Source: Thermoplasmata archaeon
GTDB taxonomy: Archaea; Thermoplasmatota; Thermoplasmata; Thermoplasmatales; Thermoplasmataceae
Assembly (NCBI GenBank): GCA_021821635.1
Contig: JAKACH010000010.1
Span: forward strand, 1 to 36,870
Reading direction: 5' to 3'
Length of the DNA: 36,870 bases
A program made the position numbers and the translations under genes. Positions 8,617-16,700 of this stretch are shown one piece after another. Each line of letters opens with the position of its first letter. The stretch's first letter is position 1. The notes beneath the pieces are model-generated. The model saw only the letters and a list, made by a program, of their open reading frames with translations, was not told the origin of the DNA and ran no database searches.

Positions 8617-8657
8617 GAAGGAAATCATTATCCAGCATGTCGGCTGGAAGGAGAAGA

Positions 8658-8670
8658 GTCAACGGTTGCA
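8658..8670 (+). promoter_or_regulatory. Operator-like motif upstream of the CARF-HTH gene
   Basis: GTCAACGGTTGCA differs from the site at 7283-7295 (GTCAACCGTTGCA) only at the central base and shares TCAACGGTTG with the site at 9446. It overlaps the TTG codon that the ORF track uses as the start of the regulator, an argument for a start further downstream (ATG 8708, 8720 or 8741). Confidence 0.55.
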
Positions 8671-8707
8671 TGGCAAAATTAGTAGGGTCTCAGGAAATTC
8701 AATATTC

Positions 8708-9427
8708 ATGTCTATTAATATGGATTGCATTGCCAGATCAATGGGAGAGGACAGGGTCGAACAGCGAAGGACTCTCCAGATTGCCATATACAGCGATGGA
8801 CAGTCATACAGGGGAATAAGGGACGGCATCAGACTGATGCCGCTGGACAAGCTTGTCATAATACATGAGGAGGTCCATGACAGAAACAGCCAGACGATAG
8901 AGATACCTTTCAAGGATTTTGTCAAGCAGATAGCTAATGCCCTTATGACGCAGGTCGAGGAAGTCAGTGTGTCATCCGGGGAACTTAACGAGGTCCTGGA
9001 GGCTGTTAAGTCCGTCCACAGGGATAACTGCAACGATTTCGATGATTTCATCATAAATGTTACCGGGGGAGGCAAGCTGATATCCTGCACGGCAATTTCA
9101 TCTGCCTTCATCTTTGGCATAAGGGCATTCTGGGTCGATCAGAAGGGCGTGCACATGCTGCCTATACTCAAGCTCGGGTACCAGAGAATACTTTCTGAGA
9201 CAAAACTCGCAATCCTCGATGCGCTTGTAAGGAAGAAGGGTAGGATAGAGAGCCTTGAACAGCTCGCTGAAATGACGGGCCTTGACAAATCGCTGATAAG
9301 CAGGCACCTCAACGGAACAGAGGATTCCGAAGGGCTGGTGGATCTCGGACTGGTTACGGTGAACAAGGGCAGAAGGGGCAGATCCGAATTGGAGATAACG
9401 GCGCTGGGAAAGATAGTGACGATCTGA
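8708..9427 (+). CDS. CARF-HTH transcriptional regulator (Csa3-like)
   Basis: An N-terminal Rossmann-like CARF domain carries the ligand-pocket motif INVTGGGKLISCTAI, followed by AFWVDQKGVHMLPILKL as in Csa3-type proteins. The C-terminal 70 residues form a winged HTH (ETKLAILDALVRKKGRIESLEQLAEMTGLDKSLISRHL...). CARF domains bind cyclic oligoadenylates or other nucleotides, and Csa3 proteins regulate CRISPR-Cas genes. No CRISPR array or cas gene is visible here; instead the gene sits 66 bp upstream of OsmC, and a motif shared by three neighbouring promoters lies at its own 5' end. Possible starts are TTG 8666 and ATG 8708, 8720 or 8741. Family is fairly sure; regulation of the redox neighbours is inferred. 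Confidence 0.75.
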   Translation: MSINMDCIARSMGEDRVEQRRTLQIAIYSDGQSYRGIRDGIRLMPLDKLVIIHEEVHDRNSQTIEIPFKDFVKQIANALMTQVEEVSVSSGELNEVLEAVKSVHRDNCNDFDDFIINVTGGGKLISCTAISSAFIFGIRAFWVDQKGVHMLPILKLGYQRILSETKLAILDALVRKKGRIESLEQLAEMTGLDKSLISRHLNGTEDSEGLVDLGLVTVNKGRRGRSELEITALGKIVTI

Positions 9428-9445
9428 TTATGGGTCCGCGCAACC

Positions 9446-9471
9446 TCAACGGTTGACAGGAATATTTTATG
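9446..9471 (+). promoter_or_regulatory. Operator-like motif and TATA box of the OsmC gene
   Basis: TCAACGGTTGAC (9446-9457) is a near-perfect palindrome (arms TCAAC/GTTGA, one central base). It is followed at once by AGGAATATTTTATG, whose TATA-like part lies about 25-30 nt before ATG 9494, so the mRNA should be leaderless. The order motif, BRE/TATA, start mirrors the C2H2 gene promoter. Confidence 0.6.
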
Positions 9472-9493
9472 AAATTGTCTGTCATCAGAACGC

Positions 9494-10000
9494 ATGGTAA
9501 ATTTTGATGACAGCTTCAGGTCGAGAATGCAGGAGAGGATGGCAAGGTTCTCGATGTTTGACCAGAAGGGCAATGTCAGCTCGAAGGTTAGCGTAACGGT
9601 GAAAAAAGGGGATAATCTCCGCTCCGAAACGAAGCCGGAGAACCAGGGGTTCTCATGGGCATCGGATGAAAATGGACCAAGTCCCCTATCGTATTTTATC
9701 TCTAGCCTTGGCATGTGCCAGATGGTCCACTATGGCGAACACGCAGGATCGAAGAATATCCGGATTGATGCTCTTGAAATAACCGTGGATGGAAAATTCA
9801 CTGTCAGCAGGCCCAGATACTTCACCGAGATCCATTACTTTGTGGATATGAAATCCCCCGACAGCTTCGAAAAGATTAAAGAACTCGTAAAGTCGGCAGC
9901 ATCAGACTGCTATGTTACTAACACGCTTTCCAAGGCATGCGATGTTAAGGGATATCTCATCCTGAACGGAGAACAAAAGGGTCGGATCGATCAACTTTGA
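9494..10000 (+). CDS. OsmC/Ohr-family peroxide-detoxifying protein
   Basis: A 168-residue OsmC-fold protein. The family's two cysteines are present: one in SPLSYFISSLGMCQMVHYGEHA (helix 2, near residue 76) and one in SAASDCYVTNTLSKA (near residue 140). These form the peroxidatic/resolving pair that reduces organic hydroperoxides. The leading segment (RMARFSMFDQKG) is slightly longer than in minimal OsmC. It is downstream of the CARF-HTH gene but has its own promoter and operator-like motif. The likely role is protection against oxidants in an acidic, metal-rich habitat. The start ATG 9494 is supported by the TATA spacing. Confidence 0.85.
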   Translation: MVNFDDSFRSRMQERMARFSMFDQKGNVSSKVSVTVKKGDNLRSETKPENQGFSWASDENGPSPLSYFISSLGMCQMVHYGEHAGSKNIRIDALEITVDGKFTVSRPRYFTEIHYFVDMKSPDSFEKIKELVKSAASDCYVTNTLSKACDVKGYLILNGEQKGRIDQL

Positions 10001-10348
10001 AGCAATTCAGCTCAGAACTCTGCAGTAAAGGCTTATTAAAATCTTTCTGCTGACTCGGCATGATGCATATCCAGTCAACCTTCTAAGCACCTTCCTGTGT
10101 ACATTAAGCATAACTCTTTGAGATTGAACTCATGCCACACTCTATAGTACGTCTTCTTCACATAATACATTGAAAGAAGATACTTTGCCTGTCAAGAGGC
10201 ACAAGATCAGCATTACTCATTAATCCTTTTGAAATATCTTTTGTATCAAGCAAGGATTAAAATCACTGCACATCTGGCAAAGCACAGATCCAGAAGGGAA
10301 TGAATTTTATTAAGATGCTGTCAACTTGCAAATTTCCAGTTCTTTGCC

Positions 10349-10534
10349 TCATTTTCTGAGCTCTTTAGCAGGATCTTTAGGTCTAGGAATTAAGGCGATC
10401 TCGTCTTATAATTTTACTATAGAGAATCTATCTCCGTATTGTTTTATTGCCTCTTTACCTATATTGATTCGTCCCTGTTCATCCACTTTAGCTTCTTCAA
10501 TCACTTTTACAAGTATTGAATTTAATAAAATCAA
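10349..10534 (-). pseudogene. Broken AbrB/SpoVT-type antitoxin gene
   Basis: The minus strand reads VKVIEEAKVDEQGRINIGKEAIKQYGDRFSIVKL, then TAA (10408-10406), then DEIALIPRPKDPAKELRK, then TGA and GKELEI. This is a typical swapped-hairpin AbrB/VapB antitoxin interrupted by two in-frame stops, so it is a decayed gene. The ORF track misses it because of the stops. No toxin partner is recognisable beside it. The plus-strand ORF at 10326-10550 is its shadow. It lies in the 750-bp gap after OsmC; the rest of that gap (10001-10348) shows nothing I can support. Confidence 0.75.
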
Positions 10535-10641
10535 TTCTGTGGGAATTTAGTTATATTTAGGGTAAAATGTATATGTTATCCCACAACCACAATTAGAAAA
10601 GTTTGAGCAATGATGTTAAACGACCCCAGAATAAGCACAAA

Positions 10642-10682
10642 ATGGACCATCGGAATTTGATTAAAGTATTAGGCGAATACTG
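10642..10682 (+). repeat. Degenerate tRNA-derived att-like repeat (copy 1)
   Basis: ATGGACC, one base short, then ATCGG and the 13-nt run ATTTGATTAAAGT match the att-like sequence at 17875, whose first 20 bases equal the 3' end of tRNA-Ala. Lower similarity continues into AGGCGAATACT. It marks the proximal side of the accessory island. Confidence 0.5.
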
Positions 10683-10751
10683 CAATTTCAAGCTTTAGAT
10701 AGTAAAATTCTTAGCTTTATCATGCTATGGCCTCAATGAATAGGTGAATTT

Positions 10752-10955
10752 GTGAAATTAAAATTTGGCGTTTGCAAAAACTGCGGTCATGAGGTAGTTT
10801 TTTTTGACAGGCAATGGAAACATCACATTACCAGGGCAAATCAATATCATGTACCACACTGGCCAGCAGGTCATGTGATAACAGTAGACTGCAAAAGAGA
10901 ATCCTGCAAATGTGCTGTACCAGATCTTGATGAATCAAAGGAGCAGAAATCATGA
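10752..10955 (+). CDS. Small zinc-ribbon protein
   Basis: A 67-residue protein starting at GTG, with CKNCGHE near the N-terminus, a His-rich centre (WKHHITRANQYHVPHWPAGH) and a second Cys pair CKRESCKC, so probably a single treble-clef or ribbon zinc site. There is no recognised family. It precedes a small membrane protein gene on the same strand, overlapping the latter's long ORF but not its likely true start. The Cys/His spacing argues for a real gene; function unknown. Confidence 0.55.
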   Translation: MKLKFGVCKNCGHEVVFFDRQWKHHITRANQYHVPHWPAGHVITVDCKRESCKCAVPDLDESKEQKS

Positions 10956-10998
10956 ATGGTTTTACTGGATAGCCATACGGAAAGGTAGGGAGAATCCC

Positions 10999-11223
10999 AT
11001 GCTGTTATACACTGTAAACAGGATCATGACAATTGCTATGTATATTGGTATACTGGCCCTTATTACTGTATCTATAGGAATTTATTTCTATTACACTGGG
11101 GTGCCCATAAGCAGCATAACAAATATCTTCAGGATTGGCGAATCACTATTTTTACTGTCTCTCATATTTCTTATTGTCGGCTGGATGTCTAAACTCAGGA
11201 AAGATAAAGTCAACAAAGGATAA
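10999..11223 (+). CDS. Small two-helix membrane protein
   Basis: From ATG 10999 the product is 74 residues with two hydrophobic helices (IAMYIGILALITVSIGIYFYY and SLFLLSLIFLIVGWM) and a basic tail KLRKDKVNKG. The ORF track starts at 10912, but that part overlaps the zinc-ribbon gene, and GGGAG stands about 6-10 nt before ATG 10999. No family is recognised. Pairing with the zinc-ribbon gene suggests a two-gene unit. Confidence 0.5.
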   Translation: MLLYTVNRIMTIAMYIGILALITVSIGIYFYYTGVPISSITNIFRIGESLFLLSLIFLIVGWMSKLRKDKVNKG

Positions 11224-11422
11224 TTCCTAGAATATATTGGTTTAATCGACAGTTAGAAGACAAATACTATAGTCATAAGGCATTATAGCGATATAAAAGG
11301 AGGATATCGAATTTATCTGCCACATTGCACAGAAATTAGTCCTGTTTCAATGAGGTGTGAAATCAGAATCATCTATGCACGTCAACAATGGAACCCTGGA
11401 TCAGTTGGATTTTTCTTGAAAT

Positions 11423-12004
11423 TCAGCTTACTCCTTTCCTAGTGAAAATCATGGCAGGAATCATTACCCACATCGCCGCAAAAGCAAAGAAAGCCTCAAA
11501 AATGCGGCTGCTGTTCCCAGCAGGGTCTCCCCTAATCCTGCTTATAACTGCATCCCATGTGTTGCCTGCCAGATTGCCGAAATATATAAGCCTGATAAAA
11601 ACAAGAATGTGGGATGCAGTCTCTTCTCCATAGAACTCCTCCAGCTTCCGAGTCATTTCCGGTTCAGGGTTCCGGTTTGTTTCCGCATAATGCTGCGCAT
11701 AAATAAGAGCAGGAGCCTCGTCAGGGGAGGCATGGGAATGGAACTGGAGATTTACAAGTTCAGATAGTTCCTCCTTGCTGATCCCGTTAGAAAGAGCCTG
11801 CCTCCCATGAAACCACTGGCAGTAAACACAACCGTTGACTGCCGTTATCACGGTCATGATTTTTTCAGCAAATTTCCTGGAGACAGATTTGCTTCTCACG
11901 GCCCCCAAAATTTCTGGAAGGTGGCTTGCTAAGTAAAGAATATCCCTTGCAAAAAGGGATGGCGTATATATCCGCTTCCCGAAATTATCATTCATTTTCA
12001 ACAT
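11423..12004 (-). CDS. AhpD-like/carboxymuconolactone decarboxylase family protein
   Basis: A 193-residue all-helical protein with the AhpD-type redox motif CVYCQWFHGRQAL (CxxCxxxH) near residue 59, which in this fold serves as the peroxide-reducing or disulfide-relay centre. The rest (SELVNLQFHSHASPDEAPALIYAQHYAET) matches the carboxymuconolactone decarboxylase/AhpD superfamily. The C-terminus ends in a hydrophobic segment (FFAFAAMWVMIPAMIF) that could associate with the membrane. It is a single gene at the proximal end of the accessory island. The enzyme class is well supported; the substrate is not. Confidence 0.8.
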   Translation of the reverse strand: MLKMNDNFGKRIYTPSLFARDILYLASHLPEILGAVRSKSVSRKFAEKIMTVITAVNGCVYCQWFHGRQALSNGISKEELSELVNLQFHSHASPDEAPALIYAQHYAETNRNPEPEMTRKLEEFYGEETASHILVFIRLIYFGNLAGNTWDAVISRIRGDPAGNSSRIFEAFFAFAAMWVMIPAMIFTRKGVS

Positions 12005-12338
12005 TCTTGAGTCACTGATGGCCTATAAGGAATGTACCGTTCTGAGATGGGTATAATTTTACAAATTTTTAATTTTACAACTCTTAATACTATTGTCATG
12101 GTTTAGTTGATTTTTCTACTGACAGGCTTATGAACGACCCAATCTTATAATTTAATAATAAGATCTGCAACCATTATTAATATGCTTTCTTCAGACTAAT
12201 GGACCAGTATTACAGCCCCAAATCCGAAATTACTGATTGTAAAAATACGGGAATTCAGGCTTTCAATTGTCTGATAAATTAATGTTCTCCAAAAGATTTA
12301 ATTCCCTAGACCAGAGCGCTAAAGAAATACGAGACCGA
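12005..12338. other. AT-rich intergenic region
   Basis: 334 bp without a supportable gene. It holds the likely promoter of the AhpD-like gene (TATA-like CCTTATAGG near 12027 on the minus strand) and an inverted repeat ATCTTAT/ATAAGAT (12142-12148/12158-12164). ATGGACC at 12199 resembles the start of the att-like repeats but similarity stops there. Confidence 0.4.
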
Positions 12339-12593
12339 TCACAAAGAAAGAATTAAAAATAGGATAGATGGCACCAACTTAACCAACGAACAACCAACTA
12401 ATACCAAAGCCGTAATATTGGCTATGTTAAAATATAACTTCTCGATAATTGCTAAACCCAGCCCAACGAATGAAATTATGCATAGAAGACTTAAAGCAGA
12501 CAGTATAAAATATTCCTCGATAGATGGCATAAAATCATGATTCATAATTCCATTGACTAGGAATACTGTGAAACCGATTGCACTGAAGAACAT
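12339..12593 (-). CDS. Small three-helix membrane protein
   Basis: An 84-residue, strongly hydrophobic protein with three likely membrane helices: residues 1-16, 30-50 (YFILSALSLLCIISFVGLGLA) and 58-84. There is no recognised family and no signal cleavage site. It is flanked by AT-rich DNA in the accessory island. The following 304 bp (12594-12897) contain no convincing gene; a minus-strand stretch there reads protein-like (EIAVISKWSTSVLVEN...) but lacks a good start. Confidence 0.5.
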   Translation of the reverse strand: MFFSAIGFTVFLVNGIMNHDFMPSIEEYFILSALSLLCIISFVGLGLAIIEKLYFNIANITALVLVGCSLVKLVPSILFLILSL

Positions 12594-12897
12594 CGCAATT
12601 CATGCTACTTTTTCTGTTCCTGGCATTGGTTTTACCCTGATTTGCTTTCATCTCTTAGTTTTACTATAAATGGATATACATTTTTTTTATGGTCATTCTC
12701 AACTAGCACCGACGTGGACCATTTGGAAATTACAGCAATTTCGGCGCATAACCGCAATGATAGAAAAGTTAGCAAGGTGGATAATTATGAAAATAGTTCC
12801 AAACCATTTGTAGATATTTTCATTCTATCCATTTTTGTCACCTCTTAAAATGTAGTCTACTTCATTCAGTTTAAGCAAAGTATAACCTATTCTTTCA

Positions 12898-15800
12898 CTA
12901 AATGGGAGCTAGAACGTTAGTTAGAGTAAGGAATCCTGCAGGAATTGGTTTGTCAAGTTTCCACACAATGTTCATTGGCTTGCTTCCCGTATGACTAAGA
13001 TAATTCGCTGTTCCAAGAAAAGTGTATGGGGAAGCGCCAGCTAGATCCTCGCGGTTTTCACGTACAAATAGCACCACCTTACTACCGTTTCGGACGTGAT
13101 TGATATATCTTTGACCTGTTACTGAGTCTTCGGAAGTAGTGCTCTGACTTTGCCAGTGAAAAAGTAAGTCGCTAATGGAGTAATCTTTATACATAGTCGA
13201 GGGAGAATAATTTTCTTCTGACTTATTAAGTGTTATAAACAGTATGTCGATATTCTTCTCTGGTATATATTTAACTCCCTCTCTTACGTTTCCAGGAGTC
13301 AGGTAATCAAATGCAACTAGAATCTGGTCTCTGGTATATCTGCTGTGTAGGTATAGTGGAGAATCAAATCCCAAGTCGACTGGTTCTTCAACAAAGTCAA
13401 TCTTCATGAGATTATAGTTTAGCAAATCCTTTAACTCTTCGAACATTATCTTATTCTCGCTTAACTTTAGCAAACTTTCTTTCAAATCTTTGAACCCAGA
13501 CTTTTCCAGTGGTTTCTGCCATACAGTAAAGTGGAACATCATAAGCATCCTTGATTCCTGCTGCGTTAGTTCCTTCAGATCCAATAAATTCAAATTATTC
13601 AGTACATGTAAAAGAAACTCAATCCATTCTCTAGAATTTATCGAGCAGATTCTAGAAAACGCACCTGTAAATATCTTCTCCAAAGGTTCTGTAAAGTCAC
13701 TGATTATTCCGGCTCTAACTGTAAGACGTGAAAAACTGTATTTTCTGTAAATTTCACGAATATCCATATGATAATATTCAACAAAATTCATAAGTGTTGG
13801 TTCTAGTAATGTTTCTTGTTTGAAAGACGAAATTCTTGAAACTAGGCCAGATAGTGTTCCAATTGAGTCTTTGATGTTCTTAAGTATGAATTCAGTCGCC
13901 TTACGCTCAAGTTGAATATAACAACCTGTTGGAACATCAGGAAAACCTCTTTTTATCTGGTCCACAATTCCTCTATTAGTCTTGCCAAGTAGCGCCTTGA
14001 ACTTTGACTCGAAATCATACTTACTATTCGCCTGCCCAACAAAATCCAAGACAGTTAGACATTCCTTATCATCAGTAATTCTAAGACCTCGGCCAAGTTG
14101 CTGTAAGAAAACAGTGAGACTTTCAGTTGGTCTCAGAAACAGTATAGTATTAATCTCTGGAATGTCCACCCCTTCATTGTACAGATCAACAACGAAAATG
14201 AACCTTATTTTTCCAGAGACGAGTTCTTCTTTTGCATTAAATCTATCTTCATCAGTAGAATCTGCAGTGAGGTAAAGTGAAGTAATACCCGCATCATTGA
14301 ACTGTTTAGCCATGAACGCTGCGTGAACTCGAGACACACAAAACGCAAGTCCTTTAACATTTCTAATATCAGAGACGTATTTCATTACTGAGTCAATTAT
14401 CAGCGTTGCTCTTCTAATTCCCCACCCCTGTTCGTCTGTGTAGATATTCTCTATTTGAGAAATATCATATCCTCCTCTTGCCCATTTTAAGTTTCGAAGG
14501 CTCACTGGATCAGTTATTACAAAATACTGGAAAGTGCTCAGAAGTTTTCTATCTATAGCTTCCGGCAACCTGATTTCTGCAGATATGCGGTTCCCAAAAT
14601 AATGAAGTATGTCTTTTCCGTCCATTCTTTCAGGAGTTGCTGTAAGTCCAATCAGAATCTTTGGATGATAATAGCTAAGAAGTTTCTGGTAGCTCTCTGA
14701 GGCAGCATGGTGAAACTCATCTACCACAATATAGTCATAATAGTATGGATCAGTATGCTTAAACAATTCCTGTGAGTTTAACGACTGTATACTTACGAAA
14801 AGATGATCCAAACTGGATGGCTTGAAATTACCAACCATGAGATCGCCAAAGTTGTAATCTCGTTGAATTCCACGAAAACAATCTAAACTCTGCCTCAGAA
14901 TCTCTTCTCTGTGCGCAACGAACAGAAGCCTTTGTCTGTTATTTCCATGTTCAGCGCAAAATCTCTTATAATCAAAGGCTGAAATCACAGTCTTTCCAGT
15001 TCCGGTTGCTGCAACAACTAGATTAGTATAATTGTTATGAACGACGCGTTCTGCCTGGAGTTTATCTAAAATTTCTGTCTGATATGTATATGGATATATC
15101 TCGAAAAGGAAAGCTGGAGGAATTACTGATTCCCTGTTTGTTTCAGCATCTATTGCTTTAATGAACCTAGATCTGTCTTTTGAAGTGTAGAGTTCAAAGT
15201 CTTTTGAGTTCCAATAAGTTTCAAAGGTAGCATTAATTTTCTGCATTGTGCTCTCCATCTCCATTTCTGTAACCTTTACATTCCATTCAAGTCCACTCAG
15301 CACTGCTGCATTTGAGAGATTCGAAGAACCTACGTATGCGGTTGAAAAACCACTTTCTCTGTTAAAGATATATGTTTTGGCATGTAGTCGAGTTCTCTTA
15401 GTGTCATATGAAATTCTGATCTGGGTGTTTGGAAGAGAATTGATCTCTTCTACTGCTTTTATGTCAGTTGCACCCATGTATGAGGTAGTTATAACTCGCA
15501 ATTTTCCTCCATTGGTTGTAAACTTCCTTAGATCATCAATGATGAGACGAAGTCCACTCCACTTGATAAATGACACTAGCATATCAATAGTATCGCAGGA
15601 TTGTATCTCTCTCTTCAGTTCTGAATAAAGACTTGGTTCACCCTGCGATCCAGTAAAAAGAGAACTTTGTGAAATTGAAGTTTCAGGTCTGATAATCTGC
15701 TCTTCTTGTATACTATTGCTTCCCGAGACCTTATTCTTAACAGAAAGTAACTTTTCACCCGGAAGATGGATAAAATACGAATTTAATCCAAGTCCATTCT

Positions 15801-16041
15801 CTTGAATACTAAACGATTCAAGGGAAGAGTTTAGTGCATTAACAAGATCGCTAATGCTGGCACCCTTTTCGCTTAGAAGATCAAAGTATTTTTCTACAAC
15901 ATTAGCGACATACAACGAAAGCATTCTCGACGCTTCTTCCGGATCGAGTCTAGTTTTCGTAATCACTTTATCTTTTTGGGCTTCGATTTCGCTATATATT
16001 ATCTGGTTTATTACCTGTTCATAAATTCCAGGTTTCAGCAT
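12898..16041 (-). CDS. PLD-nuclease/SF2 helicase with DUF3427 C-terminus (defence-type)
   Basis: A 1047-residue multidomain protein. Residues 1-130 are a helical N-terminal region. About 150-290 is a phospholipase D-type nuclease domain with HAKTYIFN...AYVGSSNLSNAA (one HxK site, as in PLDc_2). About 320-720 is an SF2 helicase with Walker A ATGTGKTVIS, motif II DEFH, motif III GLTATPER and motif VI QQLGRGLR. The C-terminus from about 900 (LYLHSRYTRDQILVAFDYLTPGNVREGV...) is DUF3427. This architecture is common in bacterial and archaeal defence islands and resembles restriction-type helicase-nucleases. It is markedly AT-rich relative to the core genes in this window. No partner gene is adjacent, so it may act alone. 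Confidence 0.85.
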   Translation of the reverse strand: MLKPGIYEQVINQIIYSEIEAQKDKVITKTRLDPEEASRMLSLYVANVVEKYFDLLSEKGASISDLVNALNSSLESFSIQENGLGLNSYFIHLPGEKLLSVKNKVSGSNSIQEEQIIRPETSISQSSLFTGSQGEPSLYSELKREIQSCDTIDMLVSFIKWSGLRLIIDDLRKFTTNGGKLRVITTSYMGATDIKAVEEINSLPNTQIRISYDTKRTRLHAKTYIFNRESGFSTAYVGSSNLSNAAVLSGLEWNVKVTEMEMESTMQKINATFETYWNSKDFELYTSKDRSRFIKAIDAETNRESVIPPAFLFEIYPYTYQTEILDKLQAERVVHNNYTNLVVAATGTGKTVISAFDYKRFCAEHGNNRQRLLFVAHREEILRQSLDCFRGIQRDYNFGDLMVGNFKPSSLDHLFVSIQSLNSQELFKHTDPYYYDYIVVDEFHHAASESYQKLLSYYHPKILIGLTATPERMDGKDILHYFGNRISAEIRLPEAIDRKLLSTFQYFVITDPVSLRNLKWARGGYDISQIENIYTDEQGWGIRRATLIIDSVMKYVSDIRNVKGLAFCVSRVHAAFMAKQFNDAGITSLYLTADSTDEDRFNAKEELVSGKIRFIFVVDLYNEGVDIPEINTILFLRPTESLTVFLQQLGRGLRITDDKECLTVLDFVGQANSKYDFESKFKALLGKTNRGIVDQIKRGFPDVPTGCYIQLERKATEFILKNIKDSIGTLSGLVSRISSFKQETLLEPTLMNFVEYYHMDIREIYRKYSFSRLTVRAGIISDFTEPLEKIFTGAFSRICSINSREWIEFLLHVLNNLNLLDLKELTQQESRMLMMFHFTVWQKPLEKSGFKDLKESLLKLSENKIMFEELKDLLNYNLMKIDFVEEPVDLGFDSPLYLHSRYTRDQILVAFDYLTPGNVREGVKYIPEKNIDILFITLNKSEENYSPSTMYKDYSISDLLFHWQSQSTTSEDSVTGQRYINHVRNGSKVVLFVRENREDLAGASPYTFLGTANYLSHTGSKPMNIVWKLDKPIPAGFLTLTNVLAPI

Positions 16042-16144
16042 GCTGTTTCAATATCATAACTTCTTAATAATGTGATGCACTCAGTTGAGCCCCAAAAATG
16101 ATAGATAAAAATAGTCTAAAGTTAAAATCAGATATAGCATACGT

Positions 16145-16240
16145 TCAGAGGTGCCTTGTTATACTTTCGTAATGATCGTTAATCAGTTGCATAATCCTAT
16201 TGGTTTCACTTTGTTTATCGGTATTCTCGGGATTGCTCAT
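16145..16240 (-). pseudogene. Possible gene fragment in the gap upstream of the helicase
   Basis: Within the 446-bp gap 16042-16487 the minus strand is open for about 46 codons (PPSLGLSRYALVSGIMSNPENTDKQ..., ending ITRHL) with protein-like composition. The only ATG gives 31 residues. It is bounded upstream by an in-frame TAA. It may be the tail of a lost gene or a tiny real gene. No family is recognised. Confidence 0.25.
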
Positions 16241-16371
16241 AATTCCAGACACTAGAGCATACCTGCTTAATCCTAAACTTGGTGGTTAAATTGAATCTTT
16301 CTATACCATAGATTAGTGGCATTTCCCCACGAATCAAGAATTAAAATGCTTGGATAGTAAAAAATTTAAGC

Positions 16372-16423
16372 GTGGACTAGTCAGGATTTGATCAGAATTT
16401 CAGGGGAACATATTTAATAAGGG
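16372..16423 (+). repeat. Degenerate tRNA-derived att-like repeat (copy 2)
   Basis: GTGGACTAGTCAGGATTTGA matches 16 of 20 bases of the tRNA-Ala 3'-end copy at 17875, and the following arm (TCAGAATTTCAGGGGAACATATTT) aligns with TTAAAGTTCTGAGGGGAAACTATTT allowing small gaps. It lies about 115 bp upstream of the first VapBC pair. Confidence 0.6.
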
Positions 16424-16464
16424 ATAATGAAGCAGTCTTGCGGCTATTTATGAAAATTAATATA

Positions 16465-16476
16465 ATGTTTAAACAT
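16465..16476. promoter_or_regulatory. Palindromic operator candidate of vapBC-1
   Basis: ATGTTTAAACAT is a perfect 12-bp palindrome starting 23 bp before the antitoxin ATG, inside the promoter region. VapBC operons are autoregulated by the antitoxin-toxin complex binding such palindromes, so this is a likely operator. Confidence 0.55.
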
Positions 16477-16487
16477 AAACATATGGT

Positions 16488-16700
16488 ATGCCCAAAACTA
16501 TCACCATCAAAAAGTCAGTGTACGATGAATTAAAGGGATTTAAGAAAGAGAATGAGAGTTTCAGTGATCTTCTGGACAGATTGGTCAAATCACAGAGCAA
16601 GAAGGAAATTCTTACGTCTTTAAGGGGAAGCACTGAATTTGAAGATAAGGAGAAACTTCTAAAAGAGATCGAAAAGAAAAGATGGGAGAAGAGAAATTGA
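16488..16700 (+). CDS. vapB: VapB-type antitoxin (pair 1)
   Basis: A 70-residue protein with a short ribbon-helix-helix-like N-terminus (MPKTITIKKSVYDELKGFK) followed by ESFSDLLDRLV and a charged helical tail (EKLLKEIEKKRWEKRN) that would wrap the toxin. This is the archaeal VapB/DUF217-like layout. The gene overlaps the toxin gene by 19 bp, the usual antitoxin-first order. A perfect palindrome precedes it. It would bind and inhibit the PIN ribonuclease encoded next and repress the operon. Confidence 0.8.
   Translation: MPKTITIKKSVYDELKGFKKENESFSDLLDRLVKSQSKKEILTSLRGSTEFEDKEKLLKEIEKKRWEKRN

Noticed and set aside
10326-10550. 74-aa plus-strand ORF
   Set aside because: Antisense of the AbrB-type pseudogene, which explains its open frame.
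11826-11838. Another copy of the CAACCGTTG motif
   Set aside because: It lies inside the AhpD-like coding sequence over the codons for AVNGC near the redox motif, away from any promoter, so it is probably chance.
12199-12750. ATGGACC at 12199 and GTGGACCATTTGG at 12711 as extra att-like copies flanking the small membrane protein
   Set aside because: Similarity ends after 7-10 bases, and ATGGACC is expected about twice per strand by chance in this window.
12642-12848. 68-aa plus-strand ORF before the helicase
   Set aside because: No family features, no start-site support; the opposite strand looks as coding-like as this one.
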